Assembly (NCBI GenBank): GCA_021155205.1
Contig: JAJNPS010000033.1
Coordinates: forward strand, 62,001 to 126,000
Length of the DNA stretch: 64,000 nucleotides
Reading direction: 5' to 3'
From: Rhodobacterales bacterium
Lineage (GTDB): Bacteria > Pseudomonadota > Alphaproteobacteria > Rhodobacterales > Rhodobacteraceae
Below are positions 36,039 through 44,392 of this stretch, piece by piece. A program made the translations under genes and the position numbers. Below the pieces are notes generated by a model. The model searched no databases. It worked only from the letters and a program-made list of their open reading frames with translations, and had not been told where the DNA came from. Each line of letters opens with the position of its first letter. The stretch's first letter is position 1.

Positions 36039-37055
36039 TCAGCGGCTGGACTGGCGGATGGTCAGCACGGGCCGCATCTCGATCCGCGCAGGCAGGGCCT
36101 GTTTGCCGTCGAGGACATCAAGGATCAGGGCGGCCGCCTGTTCACCGATCTCGCGTGCCAAGGGGTTGATCGTGGTCAGCGTCGGCACCGACACGCCCGC
36201 GATCTCATCATCGCCAAAGCCTGCGATGGAGATCCGCCCCGGCACCGGCACGCTGCGGCGCCGGCATTCGGTCAGCGCACCAAAGGCCGACAGGTCGGAC
36301 ACGCAGATCACCGCCTGGGTGTCGGGCAGCCGGTCCAGCAGGCCCGCCATCGCCTGCGCGCCCGCGCGCGCCGAGACCGGCGGCGGTCCGGCCGCGATCA
36401 GGCGCGTCGCATCCAGCCCGCGGACCTGCATCGCGGCGACAAATCCGGCCCGCCGATCCGCCCCGCGCGTGTCGCGGATGGCATCGCCACCGATAAAGGC
36501 GATGCGCGTCAGGCCCTGTGCGACCAGGTGATCGACCATGCCGCGCACGGTCGCCGCATTGGAAAAACCCACGACATGACCGATCGGGCTGTCGGGCAGG
36601 TCCCAGGTCTCGATCACCGGAATGCCCGCATTTTCCAGCATCCGGCGCGCGCGCGGCGAATGGTGCCCACCCGTCACCACGATGGCCTCGGGGCGTCGGC
36701 GCAAAAGCTGTGCGATCAGCCGTTCCTCCTCGGCGATGTCGTAATCCGTCATGCCAAGCAGGATCTGCAGACCCCGCGGCTTCAGCCCGTCGGACAGGCC
36801 GCGCACGGTATCGGCAAAGTCGGCATTGTTGATCGACGGGATGGTGACGGCGACAAAGTCGGTCCTTTGCGACCGCAGGTTCGAGGCCGTGCTGTCAAAG
36901 ACATAGCCAAGGTCGTCGGCGGCCTTCAGGATGGCGCCGCGCGTCGCTTGGCTGACCGAACTGTCGGCCTTGAACGCGCGGCTGACCGTCATCGGCGACA
37001 CGCCCGCAAGGCGGGCGACATCGGCCATGGTGCGGCCCTTGCGCGCGGGGGTCAT
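36039..37055 (-). CDS. LacI-family regulator, GntR-like (gluconate)
   Basis: A 338-residue repressor with the N-terminal LacI HTH (TMADVARLAGVSPMTVSRAF, about residues 9-28), the minor-groove hinge region and a periplasmic-binding-like sensor domain ending in PVLTIRQSSR. Its ATG overlaps the gluconokinase stop (ATGA), so it belongs to the SDR-gluconokinase operon and very probably regulates it through the palindrome at 38348-38361, which resembles the Escherichia coli GntR site. Confidence 0.88.
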   Translation of the reverse strand: MTPARKGRTMADVARLAGVSPMTVSRAFKADSSVSQATRGAILKAADDLGYVFDSTASNLRSQRTDFVAVTIPSINNADFADTVRGLSDGLKPRGLQILLGMTDYDIAEEERLIAQLLRRRPEAIVVTGGHHSPRARRMLENAGIPVIETWDLPDSPIGHVVGFSNAATVRGMVDHLVAQGLTRIAFIGGDAIRDTRGADRRAGFVAAMQVRGLDATRLIAAGPPPVSARAGAQAMAGLLDRLPDTQAVICVSDLSAFGALTECRRRSVPVPGRISIAGFGDDEIAGVSVPTLTTINPLAREIGEQAAALILDVLDGKQALPARIEMRPVLTIRQSSR

Positions 37056-37546
37056 CGCCTGCCCTTCAGTGCGGTCATCACCGCGGCCACGATCGCCGCG
37101 ACGGGCGGGCCGATGTCCACCGTGATGCCCTCGTCCGGTCCCGGCGGCTCCAGCGCCGCGAACTGGCTGTCCAACAGCGACAGCGGCATGTAATGCCCCC
37201 GCCGCGCCGCCATCCGCGCGGCGATCAGATCGCGGCTGCCCGCAAGATGCACGAACGTCACCTGCCCGCCCGCGCCCGCGCGCAGACGGTCGCGGTAAGC
37301 CCGCCGCAACGCCGAACAGCCGATGACCACCGGGGCCGTGCTGCGAAGTACGTCCGCCACCGCGTCAAGCCACGGCCAGCGGTCCGCGTCGGTCAGCGCG
37401 ATCCCGGCGCGCATCTTGTCGACATTGGCCGCCGGGTGCAGGTCGTCCCCGTCGCGGTAAGGCAAGCCCAACCGCGCCGCCAGCGCCGATCCGACCGACG
37501 ATTTGCCGCACCCGGCCACCCCCATGATCACGACCCGCAAGGTCAC
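37052..37546 (-). CDS. gntK: Gluconokinase
   Basis: This enzyme phosphorylates D-gluconate to 6-phosphogluconate. The 164-residue protein has a P-loop GVAGCGKSS (residues 9-17), GLPYRDGDDLHPAANVDKMRAG typical of thermoresistant gluconokinase, and GHYMPLSLLDSQF. The start is a GTG at 37546 overlapping the SDR stop (GTGA). The frame is open further upstream, but that is a shadow of the SDR gene. 6-Phosphogluconate dehydrogenase, encoded 2 kb away, would take the product. Confidence 0.93.
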   Translation of the reverse strand: MTLRVVIMGVAGCGKSSVGSALAARLGLPYRDGDDLHPAANVDKMRAGIALTDADRWPWLDAVADVLRSTAPVVIGCSALRRAYRDRLRAGAGGQVTFVHLAGSRDLIAARMAARRGHYMPLSLLDSQFAALEPPGPDEGITVDIGPPVAAIVAAVMTALKGRR

Positions 37547-38298
37547 AGCGACACGGTGATCCCGCCATCGACATAAAGGATGTGGCCATTGACAAAGCTC
37601 GATGCGTCCGACGCCAGAAAGATGCAGGCACCCTGCAACTCCTCGACCTGGCCCCAGCGTCCCGCAGGCGTGCGTTTTTCCAGCCAGGCCGTGAAGGCCG
37701 GATCCGCCATCAGCGCGGCGTTCAGCGGTGTTTCGAAATAGCCCGGCGCGATGGCGTTGCAGTGCAGCCCGTGCCGCGCCCAGTCGGTCGCCATGCCCTT
37801 GGTCAGGTTGCCGACCGCCCCCTTGGTCGCCGTGTAGGGCGCGATGCCGGGGCGGGCGAGCGCGGTCTGCACGCTGGCGATATTGATGATCTTGCCGCGT
37901 CGGCGCGCGATCATGTGGCGCGCCACCGCCTGACCGACATGAAAGACGCTTGCGATATTGGTCTGCAGCAGGCGTTCGAACGCGTCGGGGGGAAAGTCCT
38001 CCAGCGGTCCGCGGTGCTGCATGCCTGCGTTGTTGACCAGAATGTCGATCGGGCCGACCTCGGCCTCGAACCCGTCCACCGCCGCCCGCACGGCAGTGTG
38101 GTCCGTGGCGTCGAACCCCAGCACCCGCGCGCCCGGCAGCGTCGCCGCTGCCGCCGCCAGCCGCGCGCTGTCGCGCCCGTTCAGCACCACCTCGGCTCCC
38201 GCCTCTGCCAGCCCCCTTGCCAGCGCCAGACCGATGCCCTGCGATGATCCGGTGATCAGCGCGCACCGTCCCGTCAGATCGAAAAGCTGCAAACCCAC
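37543..38298 (-). CDS. Gluconate 5-dehydrogenase-like SDR
   Basis: A 251-residue short-chain dehydrogenase: TGSSQGIGLALARGL, LVNNAGMQHRGPLEDF, and YTATKGAVGNL for the catalytic residues, ending YVDGGITVSL. The sequence resembles IdnO/Ga5DH, which interconverts 5-ketogluconate and gluconate. This fits its neighbours gluconokinase, a GntR-like repressor and the trace of an idonate dehydrogenase. The GTG start at 38298 has AAAGGAG at 7-base spacing. It is the first gene of its operon. Confidence 0.88.
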   Translation of the reverse strand: MGLQLFDLTGRCALITGSSQGIGLALARGLAEAGAEVVLNGRDSARLAAAAATLPGARVLGFDATDHTAVRAAVDGFEAEVGPIDILVNNAGMQHRGPLEDFPPDAFERLLQTNIASVFHVGQAVARHMIARRRGKIINIASVQTALARPGIAPYTATKGAVGNLTKGMATDWARHGLHCNAIAPGYFETPLNAALMADPAFTAWLEKRTPAGRWGQVEELQGACIFLASDASSFVNGHILYVDGGITVSL

Positions 38299-38343
38299 GC
38301 GTGATCTCCTTTGCTTTGGCCCTCGACTGGGCGCTGTGGCTCG

Positions 38344-38372
38344 CTTATGTTATCGATAACAAAGCATGTCAA
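38344..38372 (-). promoter_or_regulatory. Promoter with palindromic operator for the gluconate operon
   Basis: On the minus strand TTGACA (38367-38372) and CATAAG (38344-38349) are 17 bases apart. The perfect 14-bp palindrome TGTTATCGATAACA (38348-38361) fills the spacer and touches the -10. A central CG flanked by inverted arms is the classical LacI-family operator form, and this one is close to the Escherichia coli GntR consensus. The GTG of the SDR gene is about 46 bases downstream. Confidence 0.75.
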
Positions 38373-38456
38373 GGGATCCGGATGCCGGAAACCCCATATC
38401 CTTCAGGCCGGAAGCCACCCGCGCTGGGACCAGACGCCGCTTGACGCCGAGTTCAC

Positions 38457-38573
38457 CAGATCGACGTCGCCCCGCCGATCACCCACACCTTGCCGCTTGA
38501 CCGCGCGACCGAGGCGTTTCAGCTTGCCTCTGAGCGCAGCCGTGCCATGAAGGCGCAGATCACCTTCGTCTGA
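38457..38573 (+). pseudogene. C-terminal remnant of a zinc alcohol dehydrogenase (L-idonate 5-dehydrogenase type)
   Basis: One frame without any start reads QIDVAPPITHTLPLDRATEAF then QLASERSRAMKAQITFV and a stop at 38571-38573. This is the typical C-terminal end of IdnD-type medium-chain dehydrogenases (THTLPLD.A.EAF.LASDRS..MK.Q). Everything upstream is missing. Together with the intact gluconate 5-dehydrogenase and gluconokinase genes it marks a once-complete idonate pathway. Confidence 0.72.
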
Positions 38574-38583
38574 AGGGACACCG

Positions 38584-39471
38584 ATGTTCTACCAAGCCCA
38601 CGATCCCCGCTTTCAGCGTTTTGTCATGTTCAACGCCCCGGTCAAACGGCTGGCCACCGGCTTTGACTGGGCCGAAGGTCCGGTCTGGTTCGGCGATGCC
38701 GGCTGCCTCCTGTTCTCGGACATCCCGTCGAACCGCATCCTGCGCTGGTCGCCGGACGGACTGACCACCTGGCGCCAGCCTTCGGACTATGCCAACGGCC
38801 ACACGCGCGACCTGCAGGGGCGGCTGATCTCGTGCCAGCACGGCACCCGCTCCGTCACCCGCACCGAACATGACGGCACCATCACCACGATTGCCGACAG
38901 TTTTCAGGGCAAGCGCCTGAATTCGCCCAATGATGTCGTGGTGAAGTCCGATGGCTCGATCTGGTTCACCGACCCGCATTACGGCATCATGACCGACTAT
39001 GAAGGCTTCAAGGGCGAGGAAGACCTGCCCCGCCAGGTCTACCGAATCGACCCCGAAGGCAGCATCCAGGCGGTGATCACCGACATGATGTGCCCGAACG
39101 GCCTGGCGTTTTCACCCGATGAGAGCCTGCTTTACGTGGCCGATACGGGGCGGATGTACACCGACGACCCCCAGCATATCCGCGTCTTTGACATGGCCTC
39201 CGGTCGGCCGAAAGACAGCCGCATCTTCCACACCGTCAGCCCCGGCTGCGCCGATGGCATCCGGTGCGACAGCGATGGCAACCTCTGGTCCTCCGCCGGG
39301 GACGGCGTCCATTGCATCGCGCCCGACGGCACGCTCTTGGGCCGCATCCTGGTGCCGGAAACGGTGTCGAACATCTGCTTTGGCGGACGTGCAAAGCACC
39401 AGCTTTTCATCACCGCAACCACATCGCTTTATTCCGTCACACTCAACCGCAGGGGCGCGCAATGGCCATGA
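38584..39471 (+). CDS. SMP-30/gluconolactonase-family lactonase
   Basis: A 295-residue six-bladed beta-propeller lactonase. FDWAEGPVWFGDAG supplies the metal-binding Glu, LNSPNDVVVKSDGSIWFTDP holds the conserved Asn and the following metal-site residues, and CPNGLAFSPDE with YVADTG supply the remaining metal ligands. It would hydrolyse an aldonolactone such as gluconolactone to gluconate, feeding gluconokinase. It ends by an overlap with the 6-phosphogluconate dehydrogenase start. Confidence 0.88.
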   Translation: MFYQAHDPRFQRFVMFNAPVKRLATGFDWAEGPVWFGDAGCLLFSDIPSNRILRWSPDGLTTWRQPSDYANGHTRDLQGRLISCQHGTRSVTRTEHDGTITTIADSFQGKRLNSPNDVVVKSDGSIWFTDPHYGIMTDYEGFKGEEDLPRQVYRIDPEGSIQAVITDMMCPNGLAFSPDESLLYVADTGRMYTDDPQHIRVFDMASGRPKDSRIFHTVSPGCADGIRCDSDGNLWSSAGDGVHCIAPDGTLLGRILVPETVSNICFGGRAKHQLFITATTSLYSVTLNRRGAQWP

Positions 39472-40871
39472 CCGCAGAAATCGGCCTGATCGGCCTTGGC
39501 ACGATGGGCGCGGCGCTGGCGCTGAACATCGCCGAAAACGCCGCGCTTGTCGCGGTCTGGAACCGCACCACCGCCAGAACCCATGCCTTTCATGCCGAGG
39601 CCGGCAGCCTGGCCCCCCGCATCATGCCCTGCGACAGCCTCAAGGCGCTGGTGGCTGCCATCCGGCCGCCCCGCGCGATCATCCTGATGGTCCCGGCGGG
39701 CCAGCCGGTCGATGACCAGATCGCGGCGCTGACACCCTATCTGGCCCCGGATGATCTGGTGATCGACGCCGGCAACGCCAATTTCAATGACACCAACCGC
39801 CGCGCCCGGGCGGGCCTGCCGTTCCGGTTCCTCGGCATGGGCGTGTCGGGCGGCGAAGACGGCGCGCGGCATGGTCCCGCCATCATGGGCGGCGGCGCGA
39901 AAGCGGACTGGGACCGGGTGGCCCCGATCCTGACCGCCATCGCGGCAAAGTACAAAGGCACCCCTTGCGCCGACTGGATGGGTCCGGAAGGTGCCGGGCA
40001 TTTCGTCAAGACCGTCCATAACGGCATCGAATATGCCGACATGCAGATGATCGCCGAAGTCTATGGCATGATGCGCGACGGCTTTGGCCTGCCCGCGCCC
40101 GCCATCGCGACCACGTTCCGGCGCTGGAACGACGGCGTGCTGCAAAGCTACCTGATCGAGATCGCAGCCGGGGTGTCGGCTGCGACGGACCCCCTGACCG
40201 GGGCGTCGATGCTGGATGTGATCCTCGACAAGGCCGGACAAAAGGGCACCGGCCGCTGGACCGCGATCGAGGCGCAGCACCTTGCAGCACCCATCCCGGT
40301 GATCGAGGCTGCGGTCGCTGCCCGCAACGTGTCGGCCCGTCTGGAGGAACGTCAGGCGGGCGAGGCGCTTTATGGTCCCGCGCCGCAACACCTGCCCGCC
40401 GCCATGATCACCGAGGCGGATCTGGAATCCGCCCTGACCGCCGGCAAGATCCTGTGCTATGCGCAAGGCTTCACGATGTCCGGCGCTGCGGGGCCGGCCT
40501 TTGGCTGGGACCTGCAACTGCCCGCCATTGCGCGCGTCTGGCGCGCGGGTTGCATCATCCGCTCGGCCATGCTGGACGACATGGCACAGGCGCTGAGCGA
40601 AGACCCCGCCCGCAACCTGATCCTTGCGCCTCATTTCGCCGCGCATCTGAAACGCACCCTGCCATCCCTGCGCCGCGTCGTGTCTGCCGCAGCCCTGCAC
40701 GGCCATGCCCTGCCCGCGCTTGGTGCCGGACTCGCATGGTTCGACGCGATGCGCACGGCACGCGGCACCGCCAACATGATCCAGGCGCAGCGCGACTTTT
40801 TCGGCGCCCACGGGTTCGACCGGCTGGACGGGCGGGACAACCACCACGGTCCCTGGGCCGTGCGTGGCTAG
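39462..40871 (+). CDS. gnd: 6-Phosphogluconate dehydrogenase, decarboxylating
   Basis: This enzyme oxidises 6-phosphogluconate to ribulose 5-phosphate with release of CO2. The 469-residue protein has GLIGLGTMGAALALNIAENA for the cofactor site, VSGGEDGARHGPAIMGGG, and the catalytic-region HFVKTVHNGIEYADMQMIAE, followed by the all-helical C-terminal domain. The ATG at 39462 has AGGGG upstream; a second ATG follows two codons later. It overlaps the lactonase gene by 10 bases, consistent with one pathway unit. Confidence 0.94.
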   Translation: MAMTAEIGLIGLGTMGAALALNIAENAALVAVWNRTTARTHAFHAEAGSLAPRIMPCDSLKALVAAIRPPRAIILMVPAGQPVDDQIAALTPYLAPDDLVIDAGNANFNDTNRRARAGLPFRFLGMGVSGGEDGARHGPAIMGGGAKADWDRVAPILTAIAAKYKGTPCADWMGPEGAGHFVKTVHNGIEYADMQMIAEVYGMMRDGFGLPAPAIATTFRRWNDGVLQSYLIEIAAGVSAATDPLTGASMLDVILDKAGQKGTGRWTAIEAQHLAAPIPVIEAAVAARNVSARLEERQAGEALYGPAPQHLPAAMITEADLESALTAGKILCYAQGFTMSGAAGPAFGWDLQLPAIARVWRAGCIIRSAMLDDMAQALSEDPARNLILAPHFAAHLKRTLPSLRRVVSAAALHGHALPALGAGLAWFDAMRTARGTANMIQAQRDFFGAHGFDRLDGRDNHHGPWAVRG

Positions 40872-40891
40872 GGAGGGCCGGTCTGGCGCAG

Positions 40892-40907
40892 CCCGCCGGG
40901 AGGCGGG
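40892..40907. terminator. Hairpin between gnd and the FGGY kinase gene
   Basis: CCCGCC-GGGA-GGCGGG forms a 6-bp stem with a tetraloop in the 51-base gap between two convergent genes, a plausible bidirectional terminator without a T-run. Confidence 0.45.
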
Positions 40908-40922
40908 AAAGGCGCTGAGATG

Positions 40923-42401
40923 TCAGCCCCCCAACCCCCAGGCAATCTCCTTCGTTGCCGCATACAACCCCTTCCACAGCGGATACTGGCGCTGATAGGC
41001 CTCCACCGCCTCAGGCCGGACCACCCTGACCACCGGGTTCCACTGGCCGATGTCGTCCTGCACCGCCAGCCCCACCGCGCAGGCGGCAAGGAACGCATCG
41101 CCATAGCTGGCCCCCACCGTATGCTGACACACCAGTTGCGTGATGCCGCCCATGTCGGAGGTCGCCTGCATCCAGACCGCATTCCTGGTGCCACCGCCCA
41201 CCGCCAGCACTTTCGTCGGGGCGGCGCCGACCTCGTCATAGGTCTCGATCACATGCGCCGTTCCCGCCGCAATCCCTTCGATCGCCGCGCGGAACATGTC
41301 GCCGCGGGTATGCGTCAGGTCGAGGCCGAAAAAGGCGCCGCGCGCCTTCGGGTCGTGGATCGGCGTGCGCTCGCCCGAGAAGTAGGGAAGGCAGATGAGA
41401 CCCTTGGCGCCCTTGGGCGACGCCTCCGCCTCGGCCGCCAGCGCGGCGAAATCGGCGTCGCGGGCAAGCTGGTCGCGGAACCAGTGGGTCAGCGTGCCCG
41501 ATGTCGCAAGCCCGGCCATCGAGGCATGCGAACCGGGGAACAGCCAGGGCGCGTACCAAAGACGCGGGTCGCGGACGGGGTGGCCTGTCACCTCGATCAT
41601 GAAGATGGTGGAGCCATACATCATCATCATCTCGCCGGGGGCCTGGACACCGACCGACACCGCCTCGGCCGCCGCGTCGATGGTGCCGCAGGTGACGGGG
41701 GTTCCTGGGGCGAGGCCGGTTTCACGGGCGGCGTCGGGGGTGACGTGCCCTGCGATTTCGGTCGACCACATCAGGCGCGGCAGGCTTTCGGGCAGCAGGA
41801 TGTCGGCGGCGAGGTCGGTGGTCCATTGCAGGCGGTTGACGTCGTAGAGGGGGGAGAAGTTGGCGGCGGTATAGTGGTCGATGACATATTCGCCGGTCAG
41901 TTTCCAGGTTATGTAGCTGGTGGAGGTGAGGACCTTGGCGGTCTTGGCGAAAAGGTCGGGATGCGTTTCCTTAAGCCACAGGATTTTCGGGCCGACCGAT
42001 TGCGAGGTCAGGGCATTGCCGCAGGTGGCAAGGATGGGGTCCTTGCCGATGCGGGCATCCAGCGCCGCGATCTGGTCGCTGGCCCGCGTATCGACGCCGT
42101 AAAGGACGCCGTTCATCAGGGGTTTGCCGGTGGCGTCCACCGGCAGCATGCAGGGGCCGATGGCCGAGGTGGCGATGCAGGCGATGTCGCGGGCGTCGAT
42201 GCGGGACCGGGCCAGCAGCGCGCGGGTGACGGTGACGAAATCGCCCCACCAGTCCGTATCGGCGCGGTGTTCCGCCCAGCCGGGGCGCGGGACGATCATC
42301 TTGTGGGAGGTGGCGGCGGAGGCGACGATCCGGCCCTGGGCGTCCACCAGAACGCCCTTGGTCTCGAACGTGCCGATATCGACGCCCAGCGTATACGTCA
42401 T
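40923..42401 (-). CDS. FGGY-family carbohydrate kinase
   Basis: A 492-residue kinase related to xylulokinase and other FGGY sugar kinases. LGVDIGTFETKGVLVD is the N-terminal phosphate loop, PGWAEHRADTDWW is typical of the family, VTCGTIDAAAEAV contains the catalytic Asp, and LAVGGGTRNAVWMQ is the adenosine region. The substrate cannot be assigned. Its ATG at 42401 overlaps the M42 stop by one base (TGATG). It is the last gene of the BtpA-M42-kinase operon. Confidence 0.87.
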   Translation of the reverse strand: MTYTLGVDIGTFETKGVLVDAQGRIVASAATSHKMIVPRPGWAEHRADTDWWGDFVTVTRALLARSRIDARDIACIATSAIGPCMLPVDATGKPLMNGVLYGVDTRASDQIAALDARIGKDPILATCGNALTSQSVGPKILWLKETHPDLFAKTAKVLTSTSYITWKLTGEYVIDHYTAANFSPLYDVNRLQWTTDLAADILLPESLPRLMWSTEIAGHVTPDAARETGLAPGTPVTCGTIDAAAEAVSVGVQAPGEMMMMYGSTIFMIEVTGHPVRDPRLWYAPWLFPGSHASMAGLATSGTLTHWFRDQLARDADFAALAAEAEASPKGAKGLICLPYFSGERTPIHDPKARGAFFGLDLTHTRGDMFRAAIEGIAAGTAHVIETYDEVGAAPTKVLAVGGGTRNAVWMQATSDMGGITQLVCQHTVGASYGDAFLAACAVGLAVQDDIGQWNPVVRVVRPEAVEAYQRQYPLWKGLYAATKEIAWGLGG

Positions 42402-43486
42402 CACCCGCGCTCCAGCGTCATGGTGGTGTCGATCCGGGTCAGGGCGGCGAGGAGGAGCGTCGTCAGCGCCTCAAGGTCGGCAATGTCGCAGACCTCCAGC
42501 GCGGAATGGGAATGGCGCATCGGGAAACCCATATCGATGGCGGCCACGCCCTGCCCGACGGTCTGGACATAGGACAGGTCTGTCAGCGCCCCGATATGGG
42601 CCGATCGTTGCAGCGGCAGGTTCAGGTCGGCGGCGGTGTCCTCCATCAGCCGCACCAGCGCTGGGTGCGGGATGACCCCGTTCAGCGTGCCCCGCCCGTG
42701 AAACGAATAGAGCGCCATGCCGGGGCCGCCCCCCAGCGCCATGTCGCCCCGGTCGGCCATGTCGGGCGTGTCGGTGGCCAGCATCAGGTCGATCTGGATG
42801 GCGATGTCGGGTTGCAGGACCTGGGCTGCGACAACGGCGCCGCGCAGGTTGAACTCTTCAAGGGGCGACCAGACGAGGTGGACGGTCGGGCCCTTGATGC
42901 GGGATTTCAGGGCCGCGGCCATGGCGAGAAGGATCGCGCAGCCGGCGCGGTCGTCGATGGCGGTCCCGGCGAGGCGGTTTCCCGCAAGGGGGATGACGCG
43001 GGGGTGATAGATGACCGGGGTGCCGATCTTGATCCCGGCCGCCTCCGCCGCCGCCTTTGAGCCGTGGCCGGCGTCGATGCTGATCTCGGGGGTGGTGAGA
43101 ACCTTGTACTTTTCCTCCGGACTGGTGGCGTGGTGGGCCTTGTTCATGATCACGCCTGGCACGTCGGCATGGCCCGGCGGGCACAGCAGCACCGCCTGCG
43201 CCGCCATCGCGCGTTCCGACACCCCGCCCAGACGCTCCACCCGGATCAGGCCATCCGCCTCGATCTTGCGCACGACAAAACCAAGCTGGTCCATATGGGC
43301 AAAGACCATGACCGAGGGCGCCTTTGGGTCGCCCCGCAGCGTCGCGATCAGGTTGCCCAGGCGGTCGGTGCGGCTGGGGATGTTCAGGGTGGTCAGGCGG
43401 TCACGCAGCCAACGGGCCACGCGTTCCTCATGGCCGGAAAGACCGGGGATGCCCATCAGGGCGATCAGATCGTCGCGGATGGTCAT
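42401..43486 (-). CDS. M42-family metallopeptidase-like protein (SgcX/FrvX type)
   Basis: A 361-residue protein of the co-catalytic di-metal M42 fold. Visible metal-site residues are FAHMDQLGFVV (His, Asp), GTAIDDRAGCAILL (bridging Asp), the catalytic pair in PLEEFNLRG, a later Asp in LATDTPDM and the C-terminal His of MRHSHSALE. Relatives are aminopeptidases or putative endoglucanases; SgcX and FrvX lie in sugar operons of Escherichia coli. Overlaps on both sides (ATGA, TGATG) place it in one operon with BtpA and an FGGY kinase. Confidence 0.87.
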   Translation of the reverse strand: MTIRDDLIALMGIPGLSGHEERVARWLRDRLTTLNIPSRTDRLGNLIATLRGDPKAPSVMVFAHMDQLGFVVRKIEADGLIRVERLGGVSERAMAAQAVLLCPPGHADVPGVIMNKAHHATSPEEKYKVLTTPEISIDAGHGSKAAAEAAGIKIGTPVIYHPRVIPLAGNRLAGTAIDDRAGCAILLAMAAALKSRIKGPTVHLVWSPLEEFNLRGAVVAAQVLQPDIAIQIDLMLATDTPDMADRGDMALGGGPGMALYSFHGRGTLNGVIPHPALVRLMEDTAADLNLPLQRSAHIGALTDLSYVQTVGQGVAAIDMGFPMRHSHSALEVCDIADLEALTTLLLAALTRIDTTMTLERG

Positions 43487-44289
43487 TTGCGCGCCCTCCG
43501 GACCCGGTCCATGAAATCGCGCGCACGGTCGGGATCAACGGCGGCCCAGGTGTCGCCGCCATGCTTGAGCGCGGACCCCACGATGCAGCCATCCGCGACG
43601 GCAAGGACATCGGCGACAGTCTCGTGCTTGACGCCGGTATTGGCGAGGACGGGGGTGGCGGGCAGGACGCGCTTCACCGCCTCAAGGTCCGACATCGCGG
43701 CGGCCTCGCCGGTAATGGCCCCCGATACCAGCACCGCATCGGGAATGGACGAAAACACGGCCGATCGCGCCCGATCGGGCAGAGCACGAGGATCAAGGGA
43801 ACCCGCAAACTCCGCCGACACGTTGTAAAGGGTCGCCACATCCCCGATCCCCAGCCGCGCCTGATAGCGCCGGGCGGCCCCGGCATCGGGGGCCCAGACG
43901 CCCATATCCGACGCATAGGTGCCGGTAAAAATCTCGCGCACGAACGACGCGCCCGTTGCCGCGGCCAGCGCCATGGTCGCCATCGGGTCCCACAGGACGT
44001 TGACGCCGAAGGGCACGGTGATCCGGTCCCGCAGCCGCCCGATCACGGCGGCCATTGTCGCGGTCGACGCCACATCCACGCGCAACTCATAGGGCCGGTC
44101 ATTCTCGTTGCCGAACATCACCGCATCGACGCCAGCCGCCTGCAGCGCCACAAGGTCCGCCAGCGCGCCCGCGACGATCCCCGCCACGCCCGCATCCGCA
44201 TCATGAAGCGGCGTGCCCGGCATCGCGCCCAGATGCACCATCGCGATCACGGGCTTGCCTGCCCCGAATACCCGCTGAAACCGCGTCAT
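43483..44289 (-). CDS. BtpA/SgcQ-family TIM-barrel protein
   Basis: A 268-residue protein of the BtpA family, named for a cyanobacterial photosystem I biogenesis factor but common in sugar operons as SgcQ. VIAMVHLGAMPGTPLHD at the N-terminus, GVDAVMFGNENDRPY, and the C-terminal VLANTGVKHETVADVL and CIVGSALK give a phosphate-binding TIM-barrel pattern. The biochemical role is unknown. It overlaps the M42 gene by four bases and is divergent from the aldo/keto reductase gene. Confidence 0.87.
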   Translation of the reverse strand: MTRFQRVFGAGKPVIAMVHLGAMPGTPLHDADAGVAGIVAGALADLVALQAAGVDAVMFGNENDRPYELRVDVASTATMAAVIGRLRDRITVPFGVNVLWDPMATMALAAATGASFVREIFTGTYASDMGVWAPDAGAARRYQARLGIGDVATLYNVSAEFAGSLDPRALPDRARSAVFSSIPDAVLVSGAITGEAAAMSDLEAVKRVLPATPVLANTGVKHETVADVLAVADGCIVGSALKHGGDTWAAVDPDRARDFMDRVRRARK

Positions 44290-44360
44290 CCCGCCCCCGA
44301 CCCAACTGATCCGCCCCCGAAAGCTAGCGGATATGGGATTGGCCGGGAAGGGCGATCATA

Positions 44361-44372
44361 CTAGCATGTCAG
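44361..44372. promoter_or_regulatory. Candidate operator upstream of the aldo/keto reductase gene
   Basis: CTAGCATGTCAG matches the perfect palindrome CTAACATGTTAG at 47099-47110 in 10 of 12 positions. It lies 21 bases before the chosen start at 44393, in the divergent gap shared with the BtpA operon. Confidence 0.5.
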
Positions 44373-44392
44373 TGCAAGACCGGAGGATGCAG

